The notes under the pieces: generated by a model
Databases searched by the model: none
What the model saw: the letters and a program-made list of their open reading frames with translations, nothing else
Told to the model about the DNA's origin: nothing
In this document: positions 1-11,358 of the stretch, piece after piece
Position numbering within the stretch: the stretch's first letter is position 1
How the letters are laid out: every line of letters begins with the position of its first letter
Made by a program: the position numbers and the translations under genes
Assembly (NCBI GenBank): GCA_007922225.1
Contig: ML680092.1
Location: forward strand, 1,149,308-1,213,307
From: Emydura subglobosa
Taxonomy: Eukaryota; Chordata; Testudines; Chelidae
Reading direction: 5' to 3'
Length of the DNA: 64,000 bases

Positions 1-935
1 AGCCTGGTCCAGCCTTATAACTAACCTTCTAGTTAGGAACTTGCCTTATAGTTAGGAAATTTTCCCTGATATCCAACCTAAATCGCCACTACTGCAGATT
101 AAAGCCATTACTTCTTGTCCTACCTGCAGTGGACATGGAGAACAATTGATCGCTGTCCTTTTTAAAACAGCCCTTGACATATCTGAAATCTGTTAGCTGG
201 TCCCTGCTTAGTCTTCTTTTCTCAAACCTAAACATTCATATTTTTTAGCCCTGTCTCAAAGGTCAGGTTTGCTAAAGCTTTTATCATTTTTGTTGCTCTC
301 CTCCGGACTCTCTCCAATTTGTCCACATCTTTCCTAAAGCGTGGGGTCCAGAATGGGACATAGTCCCCCAGCTGAGACCTCACCAGTACTAAGTAGTGTG
401 GGACTCTTACCTCCCATGTCTTACATACAATGCCCCTCTTAAAACACCCCAGAACAATATTAGCCTTTTTCACAACTGCATCACATTGTTCATTAAAAAA
501 AACCGAGATTCCTGTAGCACTTTAAAGACTATCAAATTTAATTTCTGCAGGCATAAGCTTTCGTGGGCTGCAACCCAGGACTCTCGTTGTTTTTGCTGTA
601 TACAGACTAACACGGTTACCCCTCTGGAACATTGTTCACTCTTATTCAATTTGTGATTCCCCTATAACCCCTTGAGCCTTTTCAGCAACACTACCACTTT
701 CAGCACTTATTCCCCATTTTGTATTTCTGCATTTGATTTTTTCCTTCCTTAGAGAAAAACTTTGCACTTGCATTTATTGAAAGCAATATTGATTTGAAAT
801 CTTGTTGATTTCAAAGCTATTCTCCAATTTGTCAAAGTCATTTTGGATTCTAATCCTGTCCTCTAAAATTCTTAAATTCCCTCTCAGTTTGGTGGCATCT
901 GCACAATGTATAAACATACTCTCCACCCCATTATC
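1..935 (-). mobile_element. Degraded CR1 LINE 3' portion
   Basis: The reverse strand encodes a decayed copy of the C-terminal part of the CR1 reverse-transcriptase ORF. Near 300-400 it reads like the VQFW...KDVDKLERVRRRATKMIKAL segment of that protein, with many stops elsewhere. The stretch 1-200 matches the CR1 region just upstream of the 3' end, and 640-930 continues into the reverse-transcriptase core. A separate short element at about 497-628 interrupts it. The copy is old and non-functional. Confidence 0.8.
497..628. mobile_element. Short interspersed element nested in CR1
   Basis: About 130 bp with AAGCTTTCGTGGGCTGCA and CAGACTAACACGGTTACC, flanked on both sides by CR1 sequence. I recognise this as a high-copy short element of turtle and crocodilian genomes but cannot assign the family with certainty. 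It post-dates the CR1 copy it splits. Confidence 0.5.
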
Positions 936-999
936 TATTAATGAGTGATGACAATTAAAACACGACAGTGGTTAGGCTGCTGGTTTGTGCCGATCATGT

Positions 1000-1205
1000 T
1001 GGCTAATATTGTCTGTCTGTCTCCATCTGGTGTCTTGTGCCTCATGCTGAGATTGTCAGCTCTTTGGGGCAGGGACTGTCTTTATATTCTGTTTCTGTAC
1101 AGTGCCTAGCACAATGCAGTCCTTCTGGTCAGTGACTGGGGCATCTAGCTGCTACCGTAATACACCTAATAAATAATGTACAGCGCCTAGCACAAAGGGA
1201 TCCTG
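1000..1205 (+). mobile_element. L2/MIR-type 3' tail
   Basis: Contains AGCTCTTTGGGGCAGGGACT followed by GTACAGTGCCTAGCACAATG and an AATAAAT end. This is the conserved 3' region of L2/MIR-type retroposons. A second copy of the GTACAGCGCCTAGCACAAAG segment follows at about 1,177, so the end may be locally duplicated. Confidence 0.6.
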
Positions 1206-1259
1206 GTCCATGACGAGGGCTCCTCCTAGGTGCCAGGGTGATAGTAATCAGGCCACATA

Positions 1260-2080
1260 TAGTGACAAAAAGCGGCTAATGAATGAGGTGATGTAGCGAG
1301 TTAACGAATATCCCCGGTTGAGGGAGTGATGAATATGTATGAGGCAACGAGCATTGCCATTTCTGCCACGGGGGTGAAGATTCACGTGGGCGGTTGGGCC
1401 GGGGTCGCTCAGTCACTTGACGCCGGACGTGTCCCACCCGGCCGGATGGGACGGCCCCCGCATGCTAATCAGATGCGACACGGACCCGAGCGGATGAATA
1501 TTCATGAGCGGATGAATATTCATGAGGTGGCCTTGGTGGCCTGTCCGAGTGAGGCCTGCGACGAGGCGGTGGCTGCGGACTGCGCTGACGTTAGGTGAAT
1601 AATTCCTGAGTCACGTAACGATGCTAATTAGGCCATGCATATTAATGAATCACGCCGCTAACGAGCCAGCAGCACGCGTTCTGGCCTCACTGATCTTGAT
1701 CGGAGCGGGCGCGTTAATCGGGGGGATGTTGACGCGCTCACTGAGGGGACCGATTAGCGACTCACCACGCGATGACAGTTGATGAGGATGAATATTAATT
1801 CGCTGGCGGGCCTATTAGTTAATGCATACTAATGAGCTGACAGCGCAGTTAATTAATATTCATGACGGTGCCGAAGCTTTGCGAAGCTCATACATATTCA
1901 TAAGACGATCGAAGTGCCCCACCCCGGGGAAGGGTCTTCGCGGCGCGGTCGCCATGGGGACAATGTACAGCCACGCGGGCCCCTCGCTCACCAGCCTCAA
2001 GCCGCCTCCCAGCCCCATCGTTGCAGCGGAGCCGGCTCCCCCTGACGTTCGGGACGCGTCGCCACGGCAACCCCCGCTCC
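1260..2080 (+). promoter_or_regulatory. POU-type palindrome cluster upstream of RNF40
   Basis: Eight 12-bp matches to the dyad ATGMATATKCAT (MORE-type POU dimer sites) or one- to three-base variants lie at 1329, 1494, 1512, 1635, 1788, 1822, 1852 and 1890. Those at 1494 and 1512 are identical and belong to a perfect 18-bp tandem repeat (CGGATGAATATTCATGAG, 1491-1526). ATGCTAAT octamer-like words occur at 1461 and 1621. The surrounding DNA is GC- and CpG-rich, unlike the repeats to the left. POU binding is inferred from motif shape only. No coding exon was recognised here. Confidence 0.5.
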
Positions 2081-2082
2081 GC

Positions 2083-2430
2083 CAATCAGAGAGGGTATTG
2101 AGACCGGAGCCAATCAGAGAAGACTTCACTGGACGGGTGAGACCTCATCAGCTAATCGACAAGGCTATTTTTGCCCAGCCAATCACACGGCTTATCTCTC
2201 CTGGGCCATGAGCGAGCCTTTATTCCATCAACCAATCAGAAACGGTTAGTTTTCGGCTCAGGGGACGTCAGCCAATCATTGCGTACCCCTAGTTCCGTGA
2301 TTGGATCATAATCCAATGACAGAACGCCTCTTGCATGTCTCACCCAATCCCCAGCCTGTCTCTGACATCATCCAATCATCGATCGGAACACTGGGCGACT
2401 AACCCCGCCCCTCCTTCTCTCTCCTCCAAT
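2083..2430 (+). promoter_or_regulatory. Array of ten CCAAT boxes in the RNF40 promoter
   Basis: CCAAT pentamers on the + strand start at 2083, 2110, 2179, 2232, 2272, 2313, 2344, 2372 and 2426, and an inverted copy (ATTGG) is at 2300. Most are in the extended form CCAATCA. CCAAT is the NF-Y site, and multiple copies are typical of TATA-less housekeeping and cell-cycle promoters. The array ends about 170 bp before the first splice donor, consistent with the core promoter of RNF40. Confidence 0.75.
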
Positions 2431-2479
2431 GGGGAGGAGGAGAAGGGGAAAAAAAAATCTTCTCCCCGCGCATGTGCAG

Positions 2480-2597
2480 TGCGAGATAGGGGGCGGGTCT
2501 TGGGAGTGTCAGATGAGCGCGTGCGCAGTGGTGGGGTTGGGGACGGGGTGGGCCTGGCTGGGTGGAGAGTGGAGCCTCGGGGGGCAGCGCGGGCCAG
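2480..2597 (+). other. RNF40: RNF40 non-coding first exon (5' UTR)
   Basis: GC-rich sequence directly downstream of the CCAAT array ends at a good donor, GGGCCAG|GTGAGA (donor at 2598). The next exon opens after CCCTTCCAG (2880) and carries the start codon. The transcription start is not determinable, so the left edge is approximate. Confidence 0.5.
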
Positions 2598-2953
2598 GTG
2601 AGAACCCGACGGGGGAGGAGGGGATACTGCTTCCCTCCCTTCCTCTCCATTCGTCCCGCCCATAGCCCCTCTCCCATGGAGTGGGGGTGCTAGGGGGGCG
2701 GCAAGGGGGGTGCGGGTGCCATAGTGGTAGGAGTAGGGTTGTGTATGGGGTTGGGCAGGGGAGGGATTTGGGGGTGGCAAAGGGAGCTGAGGGAGGCTGG
2801 GTAAGAATCCAGCAGTTGAGCAGGGGACAAAGGTGATGGGGGTGGGGAGATACCTGACCCCTTCTTGTTTCCCTTCCAGGTGAGGCTCAACCCCTGGGCT
2901 GACCTCCACCCCCAGCTGCTGCTGCTGCCTGGAGCCCCCCGACTGGCAGCACC

Positions 2954-5900
2954 ATGTCGGGGCCAGGGAGCAAGCGGGCGGCTGGGGATGGGGGCTCAGG
3001 GCCCCCTGAAAAAAAAGCCAACCGGGAGGAGAAGACGACCACCACCCTGATCGAACCCATCCGCCTGGGGGGCATCTCTTCCACGGTCAGTGCCACGTCA
3101 GTGCCTGGGGTGGCGAATGGGGACTGTTGGTGGGCAAGTGGGGCTGGTGGATGGAGGGCATTTGGGGAATTCAAGAGGAACTGGAGGACATGGAAGGGAT
3201 TTGGGAACCCTGGATGGGCAAGTGGAATGGGGGGAAGCTGGGTGTCATTTGGGGCTATCTGAGGAAGGCAGGGTGGAGGGCGGGGAAGTGGGTGGGGATC
3301 CCTGGGGAGGATGCAGCTGCAGGAGTGGGGGAGTGGCAGGGAGCCGGTGCTGACCCCGCCCCCACTGCCCCCCCACCCAGGAGGAGATGGACCTGAAGGT
3401 GCTGCAGTTCAAGAACAAGAAGCTGGCGGAGCGGCTGGAGCAGCGCCAGGCCTTTGAAGACGAGCTGCGTGAGCGCATTGAGAAGCTAGAGAAGCGTCAG
3501 GCCACAGATGATGCCACACTGCTGATTGTCAACCGCTACTGGAGCCAGGTGAGATCCCTCCCCCCCACACCACCCCTGCCATGATACCTCCCTGCCACCT
3601 TCTGCCACAGCTCTCCCCCATGATCTCTCCCCGCCCCTGGGTGTGGCGGGGTGCCTCCCCCTTTTTGTCCCCCCCCCCCCCCCCCCCAAGATCCTCCAAC
3701 TGTGCATTCCACACCCACTCCTCCCCCATCCCAGTCACAACCCCCTGGCCGCATTCCACTACCCTTTCACAATCCCCCATCCCCCCCAACCTTGCCCCAA
3801 TGCCCCCCACCCTGCCATGCGGCTTATTATCATCTGCAATTGGAGAGCTGCCTCTTTGGACCCCTGGCGTATCTCCTGAGTCCACGCGTGCTAAAGTGAC
3901 ACCTTAGACTTGTTGTACTCTAGTGGGGCTGAGCGATGGGGATCAGGGAGCCAGGACTCCTGGGTTCTCTGGTCTGTTACCATAGTCTTCCTCTGTCCCT
4001 CCTAGAAACCTCTCTTCTGCTCGTATATCTCCCCCACTCAGTGAATCCCCATGAAGGGGGAGACAGGTGTTATTTCCTCCCCCAGGCCTGAGCTGGGCTG
4101 ACTTCCCACCCCATCTCGATCTCCACTGTAGCTGGATGAAAACGTGCAGGTCCTGCTGAGAGGCTACGATGGGAACTGCGAGCCCTCAGCCCCCGGAGGC
4201 CCTTCTCCCCCGTCCACAGAGGAGCCCAAGCCAGAGTCAGCGGGACTGGAGCCTGAGAACACAGCCAGCCCTAGTACTGAGGGCCCTGTTAGGACAGGTG
4301 AGCACGGGAGACGTACCAAGCTGCGGGGGACAAGGCGGTGGGGCTCAGCAGGAGGTGTTGTGCTGCAGGGCATGGGGGAGGGGGCTTGACAAGGGGATGC
4401 CGCACTGGTGGGGCTCGGTGGGATGGGGATGGTGCTCTCTCCTCATAGTCAATGTTGATCTCAACATAGCGCTAACCCCTTCTCTGTCCCCCTCCTACCC
4501 CTGCAGAAACAGCCCCACCCCTTGCGGCCACGGCCACGCCCTGGAAGGCCGGGGGGCTCCTGCTGAATGAGCCGGCCCTGTCGTTCCTGGCCACGCTGGC
4601 CAGCAGCAGTAGCGAGGAGATTGAGCTGCAGCTGCAGGAGCGCATGGAGTTCTCCAAGGTGGCCGTGTCCCGTGTGGTCGAAGTCTCCAACAAGATCCAC
4701 CGGCGCACTGAAGAGCTGTGCCAGAAGATCCACGCCCGTGGTAAGCTGAATGCCTGGGTCCTATCCCAGCCCTGGGAGGAGAGCGGGATCTAGTAGGTTA
4801 GAGCTGAGGTGCCGGGAGTCAGGACTCCTGTGTTCTCAGAGCTGTGACTCCTTTACAGCAGACTTTGACCAGCTGGATGAGGTGTTGAAATCCTTGAACA
4901 AAGAGCTGATGAGAGAGAATCAGCGGCTGCAGGACTTGGCTATGCAGCTGCAGGAGAAACACCACAAGATCTCGCTGGAGGTATGAGCTGGCTCCCACAG
5001 CAGAGGGTCTGGCTGGCTCAGGGGTGGGGAATGAGACACGGAGCCTTTCCCCTCCAATCACAGGGTTGGGGACTGGCTGGCTCGGGGTGGATCTGGCCCC
5101 GCTTACGCCTCTTTCTCGCTGGCGCAGTACACGGAGCTGCAGGACAAGGTGACGTCATCGGAGACCAAGGTGCTGGAGATGGAGACAACGGTGGAGGATT
5201 TGCAGTGGGACATCGAGAAGCTGCGCAAGCGTGAGCAGAAGCTCAACAAACACCTAGCTGAGGCGCTGGAGCAGGTGACCTGCCTCTATGCCCAAGGCTT
5301 CCCTTTTCTCGTCCCCCCAGACCCCTTCCTGGGTCTTACTGCTCCTTCCTGGCCCCATTGCAGCTGGACCCATAGTTCCTCTCTGCTGCCTGTCTCTGGG
5401 TCTCATTCTTGCTCTCCTTTTCAGCCCCCATGTCTGGGGCTCGCTGCCACCCGTGTTCATTCCTCAGAGCACTGGGGAGGCCTGATCGGAGAGGGGGTGA
5501 CTAACTCTTTTTCTGATCTTTTGCAGCTCAACTCCGGTTACTACGTGTCAGGCAGCTCTGGGGGCTTCCAGGGTGGGCAGATCACACTCAGCATGCAGAA
5601 GGTGAGGGGGTGGGGGAGCTGGGAACTAGGGAGAGCCAGGGATCTCTGGCATTTGGGCAGGTGGAGGTGAGGGTCCCAGTGGGTGGGGTCCTAATGCAGA
5701 GAGGGGTGGGGGTGTCAGCCCTGGGTTGGGCTGGGGAGTCCTGGTACAGGGAAGGGAAGGGGGATTTCTGGCACTGAGCAGTGAAGGGGGTTGGTCTCAT
5801 GGGGGGGGCGGGGTGTTTGACCCTGAGGTTGGGGAGCCTCTTGGTGTGTGTTGGGGGGTGGTCCCTGGGGTGGAGTTCTGTGGTGGGTGTTTAGGCAATC

Positions 5901-8900
5901 TTGAGCGCGGGGTCTTGAGGCGGGTGGGAGCCAGCCTCCGTCATTGGAGCCTGTCTTGGCAGTTCGAGATGCTGAATGCGGAGCTGGAGGAGAACCAGGA
6001 GCTGGCCAACAGCCGCATGGCTGAGCTGGAGAAGCTGCAACAGGAGCTTCAGCAGGCTGTCAGAACCAATGAGAAGCTCAAGGTAACAGGGCAGAGTGTG
6101 GTGCTCTCTGGAGCCAGGCTGGGCAGTGGGGCCTGGCTGGGAGAGGAGGAGGGTGACACCCCTTGGTTCCAGGCTGGGCAGTGGAGCCTGTCTTGGGGCG
6201 GGTGGAGAGTGGCAGTCCCTGGTGCCAGGCCTGGGGGAGATGCTGGGGACTGGCTGTGGCGGAGGGTGGCACCTGTGTCAGTGAGATCCCCCGCCCCCAG
6301 GTGGCGCTGCGGTCGTTGCCCGAAGAGGCGGTGAAGGAGACCCTGGACTACAAGGTGCTGCAGTCGCAGTTCTCACTGCTCTACAACGAGAGCCTGCAGG
6401 TGAAGACCCAGCTGGATGAGGCGCGGGCCCTGCTGCTCACCACCAAGAACAGCCACCTGCGCCACATCGAGCACATGGAGGTGAGGCTGGGAGGACGAGA
6501 CATAGTTGAGGATGGGGCCTCTTGGGAGGGGCAGGGCCTGTGGGGGGAATGTGCCACACCATTTGCTTGCTGTTTTGGAGGGGTTGTGCCATGTTGGAAG
6601 GTACCATTTGTGGTGCCGTGCCTCCTCCTGCTGGGATGTACCACTCTGGCTGGGAGTGGAGGAATCTTTTAACATGCTGTCCTCAGGGAAGCCAATTGGG
6701 ACTAGGAGAAGAGTGATTCTCCCCCTCCCGCCCACCTCATTGCAGAGCGATGAGCTGAACCTGCAGAAGAAGCTCCGCACAGAGGTGATCCAGCTGGAGG
6801 ACACCCTGGCCCAGGTGCGCAAGGAGTACGAGATGCTGCGCATTGAGTTCGAGCAGAACCTGGCTGCCAATGAGCAAGCCGGTGAGAAAGAGATGCTCTC
6901 CCCTACTTTCCCCTTCCAACTCCGAGGGACAGCCTGGCATGGTGTATTGCTCCCCATGCCCGGCCCCCTGGGACAGCCCGGCTTGGTGTATCTCCCTTCC
7001 CCATGCCTGGCTTTGTGGGACAGCCCGGCATGGTGTATTGCTCACCTCCCATGTACTGCAGCCCACCGGGGTGTACAGGCCCCTCACAAGCTGTCCTCTG
7101 CCTGCTGTGAGCTTCCCTCTCAGCAGTGTCCTCCGCCCAGCCTGGCGAGCTGCCCAGCCCGTGGCCTGCTGGAACTCCCTCCGCCCAGCATGCTGAGTGT
7201 CCTTACAGCATTGCCCTGCCGCAGCCCCTTAGGGGCCGACTCCTGCTCTGTGAGTTTTTCCTATGGCAGCGCGCTCTTGGTGATTAACCCCCACTCACTC
7301 AGCGCTGCAAGCATCTTCCTAGCAGTGCCCTGGTGTGGGCTGCTGCTCTGGCATTGCCTACCAGAATCTCTGTACTACAGAGAGCTTTCTCCCACCAGTG
7401 TCCTGCCACTAGCTACCCACCCCCCACGGCAGATGCCCCCATTCCTTAAGTGCCAGCCCCCTGCTTTGGGAGAGGGATCCTTACCCACCTGTGTAACCTT
7501 GGCCCTCCCCAGGTCCCATTAACCGGGAGATGCGCCACCTGATCAGTAGCCTCCAGAACCACAACCATCAGCTGAAAGGAGATGTGCAGCGATACAAGCG
7601 CAAACTGCGTGAAGTGCAGGCTGAGATCAACAAGGTGGGGGAGGGAAGGGGGCTTAACAATCCACTCCATGGGGAGGAGAGGGTTTGACTGGCAGAAGGA
7701 CAGGGAGGATCCACTTTGGAGTAGTAAGTGATCTGCTCTGAGGGCAGCCTGGGATCCATTTGGGGATCCGTTTGGCATAGAGGCAGCATTTCGGGATCTG
7801 TTTTGCAGGGATCTGCTCTGAGGGGTGGAGGGGATCCACTTGAAGGGAAGAGCTGCGTTGAGAGATCTGTTAGAGCAGATCTTTTTCTGCCCCTGGGGAG
7901 GGGTTGTGCTTAAGGATCCATGTGGGTAGTGGCGAGGGATCGCAATGGGGGAGGTGCAGGATTTAGGATTCTACTGGGGGGGGTAGTCAAGGAGGGATCT
8001 GCTTGGAGATGGGGGGATGTCTAGGGATCTGCTCAGGGCTGCAGCCCAGGGGCCTGACACCCACTCTTCCTCTCCCAGATCCGAATGCAGTCAAGCGGCT
8101 TCCCCTGTGGCTCAGCTGCGCTGGCCCCTGCTCCTGGGCCAGAGGAGCCGGTGGGCGTGGTGCCAGCCGTGGTGGTGAAGGAGGAGGAGGGGGCCATGCC
8201 TGCCATAGAGGTGAAGAAGGAGACCAAGGAGGCAGTGGCGGCTGTGGTGAAGAAGGAGGAGGCAGTGCCCCCACCTGAAGGAGGGGTGAAGAAGGAGGAG
8301 GAGGACCCGCTTCCCCCAGCCCCGCAGCCGCCCCCCCCACCCCGCATCAAGGAGCCCCCAGAGCGCCCCAAGGGGAGCCGCGGGGGGGACCGGGAGCGCT
8401 CCCGGGATCGCGACAGGGAAGGCTCGGCCTCGACCCGCGAGCGCGACCGCCAGAAAGGCAGCGATGATCCCAAGAAGAAAGACTCAGACCTCCTCAAGCA
8501 GCTGCGCATCGAACTCAAGTGAGAGAACCCTGGTGTCCTGGGCGGGGCGTAAGGGAGGCCCTGGCATCTGGCAGGGGTGGGGAGCGGTGATGCCCCAGGT
8601 TGGCTGTGGTGTGCAGGGCCCTTATTCCTCTCCCCCTAGGAAGGCCCAGGAGAGCCAGAAGGAGATGAAGCTGCTGCTGGACATGTACAAATCAGCCCCC
8701 AAGGAGCAGCGTGACAAGGTGCAGCTCATGGCAGCCGAGAAGAAGACCAAGGCAGAGGTGAGTGAGATCCTCGCAGGGTGGGAGGTCTGGGGGGTGGGGT
8801 CTATAGGTAGGATGCGGATTGAGGGATGTAGAGTCTGCCTCACTCTCTGTATGAGTGGATATGGGGCAGACACTCCATCTCTCTGCCCCCTGCAGGTGGA

Positions 8901-11358
8901 GGAGCTGTGGGATGTGTGCGCGTGGGGGGGCAAAGGGGGCATTATGGGGCTGTGACACCAGCTTTCTGCCCCCTGCAGGTGGAGGAGCTGCGGGGGCGGG
9001 TGCGGGAGCTGGAGGAGAAGGAGAAGAAGGAGAGCAAGAAAATGGCAGATGAGGACGCCCTGCGCAAGATCAAGCTGGCGGAGGAGCAGATCGAGCACTT
9101 GCAGAAGAAATTGGCTGCTACCAAGCAGGTACTGGGATGGGGGAGTGAGGGGTAGATGGGTTGGGAATGGCTGTGGGGCAGGGAGGAGAAGAATTGTGGC
9201 AGAACTGGGGGGGCTCTGGGTGTGGGGCAAGTCAAACTGGCAGAAAGGCCTTGGCGGGAGTGAGGCGGGTGGTCCAGGCTCCCCTGACTTCTTCCCTTCC
9301 CTCTCCCCTCCCCTTCCCTTCCCCCCCCCCCACCCCCCCCGCCACAGGAGGAGGAGGCCCTGCTGTCAGAGATGGACGTGACAGGCCAGGCCTTCGAGGA
9401 CATGCAGGAGCAGAACATGCGCCTCATGCAGCAGCTGCGTGAGAAGGATGATGCCAACTTCAAGCTGATGTCCGAGCGGATCAAGTCCAACCAGATCCAC
9501 AAGCTGCTGCGTGAGGAGAAGGATGAGCTAGCGGATCAGGTGCTGGCCCTCAAGTCGCAGGTAAGGGGCCCTGTGACCCCGGTGCCCTAGCGCAGCACTA
9601 GGGGGTGCTGCGCTGCAGGGAGCTGGGTGGGGGCTCAGTAGGGTGGGCCTGTACAGCAGGGATTGGGGTTCAATGGGGCGCTCTCCCCTGGCAATTGGGC
9701 TGCCCCCATGCTGCAAGGGGCGGGGGAGCTGGCCGGCTGCGAGTCAGCAGGTGGTGCTCTCCTGATGCGGCTGCGTTGCAGGTGGACGCCCAGCTGCTGG
9801 TGGTGCAAAAGCTGGAGGAGAAGGAGCGGGTGCTACAGGGGAACCTGGGCACGGTGGAGAAGGAGCTGACCCTGCGTACTCAGGCCTTGGAACTCAACAA
9901 GAGGAAGGTGAGTTGGGGGGCAGGGGTCTAGGCTGTGTCACTTCCCTAGGGGGGAGCTCCTCAACTCTCTGGGGCTGGGCCTAAGGGCTCTAGCCCCCCT
10001 CTTCTGCAACAGCAGGTCCGGCTCCTGCTCAGAGCTCTTTGCTCTGTCAGGGATCGACATAGCCTGTCCCTGCCAACCTAGCACCTGTTGGTCAGCTGGA
10101 ACCTAGCTTCACAGCATGAGATAGCCACACTCCAGTCAGCGTCCCTCCTAGCGGGACACCTGGTGTCTGTCTCTGTCTCCTTGAGATCTGTGCACATGTG
10201 TGAACTCAGATCTTAACTCAGCTGCCTCAGCCTGGCCTTCTCCTGCTCCTGCCTCCGTCTGCTTTCCAAAGTGACTGTCACTGGGTTTCCTATTCATAAG
10301 TGTGGTTCCCAATGTACCGGATCTCAACCCAGATGCTTGGCCGAGCCTCATTTCCCCTCTTCTCTAGGAGTCATCTGTCCGATTCCGCTCAGTGGCTGGG
10401 GAAACTGAGTCATGCGTGTTGGTTATGCAAACATTACAAAAATCCCCACATTCATTGGTGACACAGCCGTAGGGAAGCTCGCAGCATCAGACTAGGCTCT
10501 GGCTGGGACCCTGCTGCAGGGGGGATGCTTGCAGGGCTGGGGGGTGTTCCGCAGTGGGAAAAACTGCAGGAAGATAACGGTGCTTGAGGCACTGCTCAGA
10601 GGGAAGCTCACAGTGCCATGACACTCCCCCTCCCGCAGGCGGTGGAAGCGGCCCAGCTGGCCGAGGACCTGAAGGTGCAGCTGGAGCATGTGCAGTGCAA
10701 GCTGAAGGAGATCCAGGCCTGCATGGCCGAGAACCGCGCTGCCAAAGAGAAGGAATCCTTCAACCTCAAGAGGGCCCAGGTAGGGACCAGGAGCTGAAGG
10801 GCAGGGGCTTGTGGGGCATGCTGGGGGAAAGGGGAGCCCTTGCTGACTGGATCTTTCACTACCCCAGGAGGATATCTCCCGGCTGCGGCGCAAGCTGGAG
10901 AAGCAGAAGAAGGTGGAGGTGTATGCTGACGCTGATGAGATACTGCAGGAAGAGATCAAGGAGTACAAGGTGGGCAGGGGGGAACTGGGGGAATAGGGGA
11001 AAGTCTGGCATTGTAGGTAGAGCTGGGAGGAGCCTGGTGCTGGGGGGAAGCTAGGCGAGGGGGAGCCCATTGCACTGGAGTTAGTAGGTGAGACGGGAGG
11101 GAGCTTTGCCCAAGTCCTGGGGTTTGGGGGAAGGGACCAAGTCTCCCATTAACAGGGTCTGTGACCTCTTTCCCCCCCTAGGCCAAGCTGACCTGTCCCT
11201 GCTGCAACACCCGCAAGAAGGACGCGGTGCTCACCAAGTGCTTCCACGTCTTCTGCTTTGACTGTGTCAAGACGCGCTATGACACCCGCCAACGCAAGTG
11301 CCCTAAGTGCAATGCTGCCTTTGGCGCTAATGACTTCCATCGCATATACATCAGCTGA
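2954..11358 (+). CDS. RNF40: RNF40 (BRE1B) E3 ubiquitin-protein ligase
   Basis: RNF40 pairs with RNF20 in the nuclear E3 complex that monoubiquitinates histone H2B during transcription. Coding exons: 2954-3085, 3381-3548, 4132-4297, 4507-4740, 4859-4980, 5128-5274, 5527-5601, 5963-6082, 6301-6480, 6746-6881, 7513-7634, 8079-8518, 8640-8757, 8979-9128, 9348-9560, 9782-9907, 10639-10779, 10868-10969, 11182-11358. All introns are GT-AG and phases agree, giving 1,022 aa (human about 1,001). The start is preceded by GCAGCACC and gives [14 protein letters not shown]. Most of the protein is heptad-rich coiled coil. Exon 12 of this list encodes KE-rich, proline-rich and RD/RE-rich low complexity. The last exon holds the C3HC4 RING: CPCC, then CFHVFCFDC, then CPKC, ending DFHRIYIS. 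No lesions were seen. Confidence 0.96.
3669..3687. repeat. Poly-C tract in RNF40 intron
   Basis: An uninterrupted run of about 18-19 C residues, followed by further C-rich sequence. It is a G-quadruplex candidate on the opposite strand and its length may be unreliable in an assembly. Confidence 0.8.
3945..4060 (+). mobile_element. MIR-type SINE head fragment in RNF40 intron
   Basis: GAGCCAGGACTCCTGGGTTC matches the tRNA-like head of MIR-type SINEs, followed by decayed body sequence. Another fragment with AGTCAGGACTCCTGTGTTCT is at about 4,817 in a later RNF40 intron. Confidence 0.45.
6098..6238 (+). repeat. About 64-bp tandem repeat, RNF40 intron
   Basis: Two full units and a partial one, each built on CCAGGCTGGGCAGTGGNGCC, recur near 6,112, 6,170 and 6,222 between the exons ending at 6082 and starting at 6301. 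Confidence 0.6.
6926..7060 (+). repeat. 44-47-bp tandem repeat, RNF40 intron
   Basis: Three units begin GGGACAGCCCGGCATGGTGT (with small changes) at 6926, 6970 and 7017. The intron runs 6882-7512. Confidence 0.75.
7660..8040 (+). repeat. GGATC-rich degenerate repeat, RNF40 intron
   Basis: At least a dozen GGATCC or GGATCT words recur in the contexts GGGATCTGCTCTGAGG and GGGATCCACTTG. The same words reappear in the RNF40 3' UTR (11,460-11,640). The rest of the intron (7635-8078) holds nothing else recognisable. Confidence 0.65.

Noticed and set aside
1326..2211. Two plus-strand frames in the POU/CCAAT region as small proteins
   Set aside because: No splice context or family match, and the DNA is better explained as a promoter with many regular binding motifs.
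6506..7522. A 338-codon plus-strand frame in RNF40
   Set aside because: It reads through an authentic exon and the tandem repeat in the next intron; only the exon part is RNF40.
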